Shown here piece by piece: positions 5,677-9,476 of a stretch of DNA of 9,476 nucleotides. The stretch comes from Comamonadaceae bacterium. GTDB taxonomy: Bacteria > Pseudomonadota > Gammaproteobacteria > Burkholderiales > Burkholderiaceae. A program made the position numbers and the translations under genes. Position 1 is the stretch's first letter; each line of letters begins with the position of its first letter. The stretch covers positions 1 through 9,476 of the forward strand of contig CANNNB010000080.1 of assembly GCA_947505995.1 (NCBI GenBank), written 5' to 3'. The notes beneath the pieces are model-generated. The model searched no databases and was not told the origin of the DNA. It saw nothing but the letters and a program-made list of their open reading frames with translations.

Positions 5677-6747
5677 ATGTCATCCAAACAATTTTTCACC
5701 CTTGCTGTAGATTGCATGGGGGGTGATCACGGACCCAGCGTCACGTTGCCCGCTTGCCGTCATTTTCTGGAAACGCATCCAGAAGCGCGCTTGCGTTTGG
5801 TTGGGCGAGCAGATGCTTTGGCTTCTTTCAAGCATGAGCGTGCCATCATCGTTGAAGCCGCTGAAGTAGTGGGTATGGATGACTCTGTTGAGGTGGCCTT
5901 GCGCAAGAAAAAAGACTCCTCCATGCGTGTCGCCATTGAATTGGTCAAGGCAGGGGAGGCTGATGCAGCTGTCTCTGCCGGAAATACTGGCGCATTGATG
6001 GCCATTGCGCGTTATGTTCTCAAAACAATGGATGGCATTGATCGTCCTGCCATTGCAGGTCAAATGCCCAATTTCAAGGGCGGTGGCACCACCATGTTGG
6101 ATTTAGGTGCCAACGTCGACTGCTCGCCGGAGCATCTTTTGCAATTTGCAGTCATGGGCTCGGCCTTGGTTTCCGTCTTGCAAGGCAATGAAAGCCCCAG
6201 TGTTGGTTTGTTGAATATTGGCGAAGAAGCCATTAAAGGCAACGAAATCATCAAAAAAACAGCTGAACTGCTGCGATCAGCCGGTAACTCCGGGGATTTG
6301 AACTTTTACGGCAATGTTGAAGGGAATGATATTTTCAAGGGAACTGTCGATATTGTGGTGTGTGATGGTTTTGTTGGAAATGTGGCGCTTAAGGCCAGTG
6401 AAGGCTTGGCGACCATGATGGGGGGATTTCTAAAATCTGAGTTTTCTCGCAGCATCTTCACCAAAATTGCGGCTATCTTTGCTTATCCAGTGCTAAATTC
6501 GTTTAAAAACCGAGTTGATCATCGCCGGTACAACGGCGCTGCCTTGTTGGGCTTGCGTGGATTGGTATTTAAAAGCCATGGCTCGGCCGATGAGTTGGCG
6601 TTCGGAGTTGCCTTGAACCGAGCGTATGATGCTGCCAGACATCAACTGCTTAGTCGAGTTGCTGCTCGAATTGCACATGCAGCCCCTTTGTTAATTGCAC
6701 ATGGGCTTGCTGCAGAGCATTCAGCCAACCCGGCCGCTATCGAATGA
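5677..6747 (+). CDS. plsX: Phosphate acyltransferase PlsX
   Basis: Converts acyl-ACP and inorganic phosphate to acyl-phosphate, the donor PlsY uses to acylate glycerol-3-phosphate, so it links fatty-acid and phospholipid synthesis at the inner face of the membrane. From ATG 5677 it is 356 residues, the same size class as E. coli PlsX. Family motifs are [12 protein letters not shown] (11-22), SAGNTGALM (100-108), LDLGANVDC (141-149), LLNIGEE (178-184), VCDGFVGNV (228-236), [13 protein letters not shown] (283-295) and KSHGSA (299-304). A GTG at 5662 would add five residues; ATG 5677 fits the family N-terminus better. No Shine-Dalgarno sequence is visible, and the rpmF terminator ends 15 bases upstream, so its expression needs read-through or a promoter I cannot see. 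It overlaps fabH by ATGA. Confidence 0.95.
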   Translation: MSSKQFFTLAVDCMGGDHGPSVTLPACRHFLETHPEARLRLVGRADALASFKHERAIIVEAAEVVGMDDSVEVALRKKKDSSMRVAIELVKAGEADAAVSAGNTGALMAIARYVLKTMDGIDRPAIAGQMPNFKGGGTTMLDLGANVDCSPEHLLQFAVMGSALVSVLQGNESPSVGLLNIGEEAIKGNEIIKKTAELLRSAGNSGDLNFYGNVEGNDIFKGTVDIVVCDGFVGNVALKASEGLATMMGGFLKSEFSRSIFTKIAAIFAYPVLNSFKNRVDHRRYNGAALLGLRGLVFKSHGSADELAFGVALNRAYDAARHQLLSRVAARIAHAAPLLIAHGLAAEHSANPAAIE

Positions 6748-7721
6748 CCATTTATTCTCGTATTGCGGGCACAGGCAGCTTTTTGCCCCCCAGAAAACTG
6801 ACCAATGCTGACCTTGTTGCTGAGTTGTCGGCCCAAGGTATCGAAAGTTCGGACGATTGGATCGTTGAACGAACAGGCATTCGCGCTCGTCATTTTGCTG
6901 ATGCAGGTGTTGGCAGCAGCGACTTAGGGGTCGAGGCAGCTCAGCGTGCAATTCAGGCGGCTGGTTGCCAGGCCTCTGACATCGATCTAATCATTGTGGC
7001 AACTTCGACGCCAGACATGGTCTTCCCATCGACAGCCACCTTGCTTCAAAGCAAGTTAGGGATTGTGGGTTGCCCTGCTTTTGATGTGCAAGCTGTTTGC
7101 AGTGGCTTTATCTATGCCTTGACTGTGGCAGACGCCATGATCAAAACCGGTACGGCCAAGCGCGCCTTGGTCATTGGCGCCGAAGTGTTCAGCCGCATCC
7201 TTGATTTCAAAGACCGTACCACTTGCGTGTTGTTTGGTGATGGCGCTGGCGCCGTTGTGTTGGAGGCATCCAGCACGCCGGGCATTTTGGCAACCGACAT
7301 TCACGCCGATGGCAAATATTCAGAACTTTTGTGCGTCCCTGGGCACGTTTCTGGGGGTGCAATTTTGGGCGATCCCGTTTTGAAAATGGACGGCCAGGCA
7401 GTTTTCAAGCTGGCAGTGGGCGTTTTGGAAGAAACCGCCCTTGCATCTCTGAGCAAAGCTGGTTTGAACGCCACAGACATTGATTGGCTCATCCCCCATC
7501 AGGCCAATATTCGTATCATGCAAAGCACTGCGCGAAAACTCAAAATGTCAATGGAAAAAGTCATTGTTACAGTCGACCAACACGGCAACACATCTGCAGC
7601 CTCGATTCCTTTGGCGCTTGACCACGGTGTGCGTTCTGGGCTAATTACCAAAGGACAAACTCTGATGCTCGAGGGCGTTGGCGGTGGGTTCACTTGGGGC
7701 TCGGTTCTTTTAAAATACTGA
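6744..7721 (+). CDS. fabH: 3-oxoacyl-ACP synthase III (FabH)
   Basis: Starts type II fatty-acid synthesis by condensing acetyl-CoA with malonyl-ACP to give acetoacetyl-ACP. It has 325 residues, typical for FabH (E. coli 317). The catalytic triad is visible: Cys119 in AVCSGF, His252 in IPHQANIRI and Asn282 in HGNTSAAS. Other family markers are [11 protein letters not shown] at the N-terminus, ERTGIRARH (42-50), [11 protein letters not shown] (164-174) and the C-terminal [13 protein letters not shown] (311-323). The ATG overlaps the plsX stop by four bases and no ribosome-binding site is evident, so translational coupling is likely. Its place between plsX and fabD makes housekeeping FabH more likely than a specialised KAS III paralogue. 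Acyl-CoA preference cannot be read from the sequence. Confidence 0.96.
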   Translation: MTIYSRIAGTGSFLPPRKLTNADLVAELSAQGIESSDDWIVERTGIRARHFADAGVGSSDLGVEAAQRAIQAAGCQASDIDLIIVATSTPDMVFPSTATLLQSKLGIVGCPAFDVQAVCSGFIYALTVADAMIKTGTAKRALVIGAEVFSRILDFKDRTTCVLFGDGAGAVVLEASSTPGILATDIHADGKYSELLCVPGHVSGGAILGDPVLKMDGQAVFKLAVGVLEETALASLSKAGLNATDIDWLIPHQANIRIMQSTARKLKMSMEKVIVTVDQHGNTSAASIPLALDHGVRSGLITKGQTLMLEGVGGGFTWGSVLLKY

Positions 7722-7740
7722 TCAATTCTGCTTTCCAATC

Positions 7741-8691
7741 ATGAGTGCATTTGCTTTTGTTTTCCCCGGTCAAGGTTCCCAATCTGTGGGCATGTTGGAC
7801 GCTTGGGGTGATCATCCGGCAGTCGTTGAAACTTTGAAAGAAGCTTCTGACGCAATGGGTGAAGATTTGGGTGCGCTGATTCATGATGGCCCCAAAGAAG
7901 CTTTGGCCCTGACCACCAACACACAGCCTGTCATGTTGGTTTCTGCCATTGCAGCTTATCGAGCTTGGTTGGCTGAGGGTGGTGCTCAACCGGCCGTTGT
8001 GGCAGGTCATTCCTTGGGTGAATATTCAGCCCTTGTGGCCGCTGGTGTTTTGACCTTGGCACAGGCCGCGCCCTTGGTGCGGTTCCGTGCTGCTGCCATG
8101 CAAGATGCTGTGGCAGTGGGTGTGGGTGCCATGGCTGCTGTATTGGGCATAGACGCTGCCAAAGTCATTGAAGGCTGCGCGCAAGCCACAGCCAGCTTTC
8201 CGGCTGGCAGTGGCGAAGTCGTCGAGGCCGTGAATTTCAACGATCCAGCTCAAACGGTCATTGCGGGTAGCAAAGCTGCCGTTGAAAAAGCCTGCGAAGT
8301 ACTCAAAGCCATGGGCGCAAAACGTGCATTGAACTTGCCGGTCTCAGCGCCTTTCCATTCCAGTCTCATGCAGCCTGCAGCCGAAAAACTCAAAGAAAAA
8401 CTCGCTGCAACCTTCTTTGCAATGCCTCAAATTCCATTGATTAACAACATTGATGTCAGCATTGAAACAGATGTTGATCGCATTCGCGATGCACTGTATC
8501 GCCAGGCTTTTGGCCCTGTGCGTTGGGTGGAGTGTGTTCAGACCATCAAATCCAAGGGCATCTCCATGGTGGTCGAGTGCGGCCCAGGCAAAGTATTGGC
8601 CGGCATGGTCAAGCGCATTGACGCCGAAATGACGGGCCTGCCGTTGTTCGATCCGGCTTCGTTGGCAGAAGCAAAGGGAGCGTTGTCATGA
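7741..8691 (+). CDS. fabD: Malonyl-CoA:ACP transacylase (FabD)
   Basis: Transfers the malonyl group from CoA to acyl carrier protein, supplying the extender unit for FabH and the elongating synthases. It has 316 residues (E. coli 309). Visible motifs are FVFPGQGSQ (6-14), the oxyanion-side loop; AGHSLGEYSAL (88-98) with nucleophile Ser91; Arg116 in VRFRAAAMQ, which should bind the malonyl carboxylate; and VSAPFHSSLM (201-210) with catalytic His206. VECGPGKVL (278-286) is the usual C-terminal motif. The start lies 19 bases after fabH, and that gap contains no recognisable Shine-Dalgarno sequence. The stop overlaps the fabG start by four bases. The context leaves little doubt that it is the primary FabD and not a polyketide-associated acyltransferase. 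Confidence 0.96.
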   Translation: MSAFAFVFPGQGSQSVGMLDAWGDHPAVVETLKEASDAMGEDLGALIHDGPKEALALTTNTQPVMLVSAIAAYRAWLAEGGAQPAVVAGHSLGEYSALVAAGVLTLAQAAPLVRFRAAAMQDAVAVGVGAMAAVLGIDAAKVIEGCAQATASFPAGSGEVVEAVNFNDPAQTVIAGSKAAVEKACEVLKAMGAKRALNLPVSAPFHSSLMQPAAEKLKEKLAATFFAMPQIPLINNIDVSIETDVDRIRDALYRQAFGPVRWVECVQTIKSKGISMVVECGPGKVLAGMVKRIDAEMTGLPLFDPASLAEAKGALS

Positions 8692-9443
8692 GCGGTTCAA
8701 CAACAGAATTCAAAGGCCAAGTGGCTTTGGTCACTGGTGCGTCCAGAGGCATTGGCGCGGCCATTGCACTGGAGCTGGCTAAGCAAGGTTTGCAAGTGAT
8801 TGGCACAGCCACCACAGATGATGGGGCCGCACGTATTTCTGCTGCTTTGTCTGCCTATTCCGGATGCCGAGGGGCCAATCTGAATGTCAATGACGCTGCC
8901 GCAGGAGAAGCCTTGATCGATGACATCGTCAAGTCTCAAGGCGGCTTGCATGTATTGGTCAACAACGCTGGCATCACGCGTGACACTTTGGCCATGCGCA
9001 TGAAAGACAACGATTGGGATGCCGTTTTAGACACCAATTTGAAGGCTGTTTTTCGCATGAGTCGCGCTGTGATGCGCCCCATGATGAAGCAGCGCTATGG
9101 CCGAATTATCAGCATCACCAGCGTAGTGGGTGCTTCTGGCAACCCTGGACAAGCCAATTACGCTGCTGCCAAGGCCGGCGTGGCTGGTATGACGCGTGCC
9201 CTGGCTAGGGAGTTGGGTAGTCGCAACATCACGGTCAATTGTGTGGCGCCGGGCTTTATTGCCACCGACATGACTGCCGCACTGCCTGAGGCACAACACC
9301 AAGCCCTTTTGGCACAAATTCCATTGGGTAAACTAGGTTTGCCAGAGGATATTGCCCACGCAGTGTCCTTTTTGGCCAGTCCTATGGCAAGTTACGTTAC
9401 CGGTCAAGAATTGCATGTCAATGGCGGCATGCATATGACCTGA
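8688..9443 (+). CDS. fabG: 3-oxoacyl-ACP reductase (FabG)
   Basis: NADPH-dependent reductase of the first reductive step of fatty-acid elongation: 3-ketoacyl-ACP to 3-hydroxyacyl-ACP. It has 251 residues, with the classical short-chain dehydrogenase pattern. TGASRGIG (16-23) is the cofactor loop, and its Arg20 fits NADPH use. NNAG is at 92-95. The active-site tetrad is Asn117, Ser145, Tyr158 and Lys162 (YAAAK). VAPGFIATDM (187-196) and the C-terminal VTGQELHVNGGMHM complete the family signature. The start overlaps fabD as ATGA and, unlike most genes here, also has a good ribosome-binding site (AGGGAG, 8675-8680, spacing 7). The next gene, just outside the window, should be acpP. Confidence 0.96.
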   Translation: MSGSTTEFKGQVALVTGASRGIGAAIALELAKQGLQVIGTATTDDGAARISAALSAYSGCRGANLNVNDAAAGEALIDDIVKSQGGLHVLVNNAGITRDTLAMRMKDNDWDAVLDTNLKAVFRMSRAVMRPMMKQRYGRIISITSVVGASGNPGQANYAAAKAGVAGMTRALARELGSRNITVNCVAPGFIATDMTAALPEAQHQALLAQIPLGKLGLPEDIAHAVSFLASPMASYVTGQELHVNGGMHMT

Positions 9444-9476
9444 TAAAATCTCCTTTTTTACAACCCTTAGAGGGAA
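9411..9476 (+). promoter_or_regulatory. Probable acpP promoter and ribosome-binding region
   Basis: The end of fabG contains TTGCAT (9411-9416), 17 bases from TATGAC (9434-9439). A second -10-like TAAAAT lies at 9444-9449, just after the fabG stop. The window ends in AGAGGGAA, a Shine-Dalgarno-like sequence. In proteobacteria acpP follows fabG and is very strongly expressed, often from its own promoter, so these elements probably serve acpP. The acpP start codon is not in the window. Confidence 0.35.

Noticed and set aside
5669..5697. A perfect TTGACA at 5669-5674, just before the plsX ATG, as a possible plsX promoter.
   Set aside because: The matching -10 position (about 5692-5697) reads TTTTTC, and transcription would begin inside plsX, beyond its N-terminal codons.
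1..9476. The hypothesis that the window hides a defence island, mobile element or novel biosynthetic cluster.
   Set aside because: Every substantial reading frame belongs to a recognised housekeeping or conserved family in an order typical of Burkholderiales. There are no direct or inverted repeats marking an element, no integrase or transposase, and no abrupt compositional shift.

Overview
The window looks like ordinary core chromosome from a betaproteobacterium of the order Burkholderiales. The proteins and gene order fit Comamonadaceae-type freshwater or soil bacteria best. That assignment rests on protein character, gene order and moderate GC with heavy TTG-leucine use; the genus cannot be fixed by eye. 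Coding density is very high, and there are no tRNAs, rRNAs, insertion sequences, phage genes, CRISPR arrays or signs of recent transfer.

Layout. (1) Positions 1-187 are non-coding as far as can be seen. A perfect minus-strand -10 box there suggests a leftward gene beyond the edge; rne is the usual neighbour, but it is not in the window. (2) Positions 188-3203, plus strand, hold a tightly overlapping four-gene chain: rluC (23S rRNA pseudouridine synthase), a Gph-like HAD phosphatase, a small Rieske [2Fe-2S] protein, and a membrane-anchored S49 (SppA-type) serine protease. (3) Positions 3248-4650, minus strand, hold an overlapping pair: a Maf/YceF nucleotide pyrophosphatase followed by an RsmI-related tetrapyrrole-methylase-fold methyltransferase. 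(4) Positions 4676-9443, plus strand, hold the conserved ribosome and lipid cluster: DUF177/YceD, rpmF (L32), plsX, fabH, fabD and fabG. The last 33 bases look like the promoter and ribosome-binding region of acpP.

How they work together. FabD makes malonyl-ACP, FabH condenses it with acetyl-CoA to start each chain, and FabG reduces the 3-ketoacyl-ACP. PlsX turns finished acyl-ACP into acyl-phosphate for phospholipid synthesis. The cluster therefore joins the start and the exit of fatty-acid synthesis, physically linked to a ribosomal protein gene. RluC, YceD and L32 all concern the large ribosomal subunit.

No undescribed multi-gene system is apparent. The best leads are regulatory or concern small genes: a structured rpmF leader, an intrinsic terminator directly before plsX, a possibly leaderless yceD transcript in a 25-base divergent gap, an overlap where rluC and the phosphatase both encode proline-rich tails, the uncharacterised Rieske protein, and the atypical RsmI-like methyltransferase. 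Most genes lack a clear Shine-Dalgarno sequence and appear to rely on start/stop overlaps.
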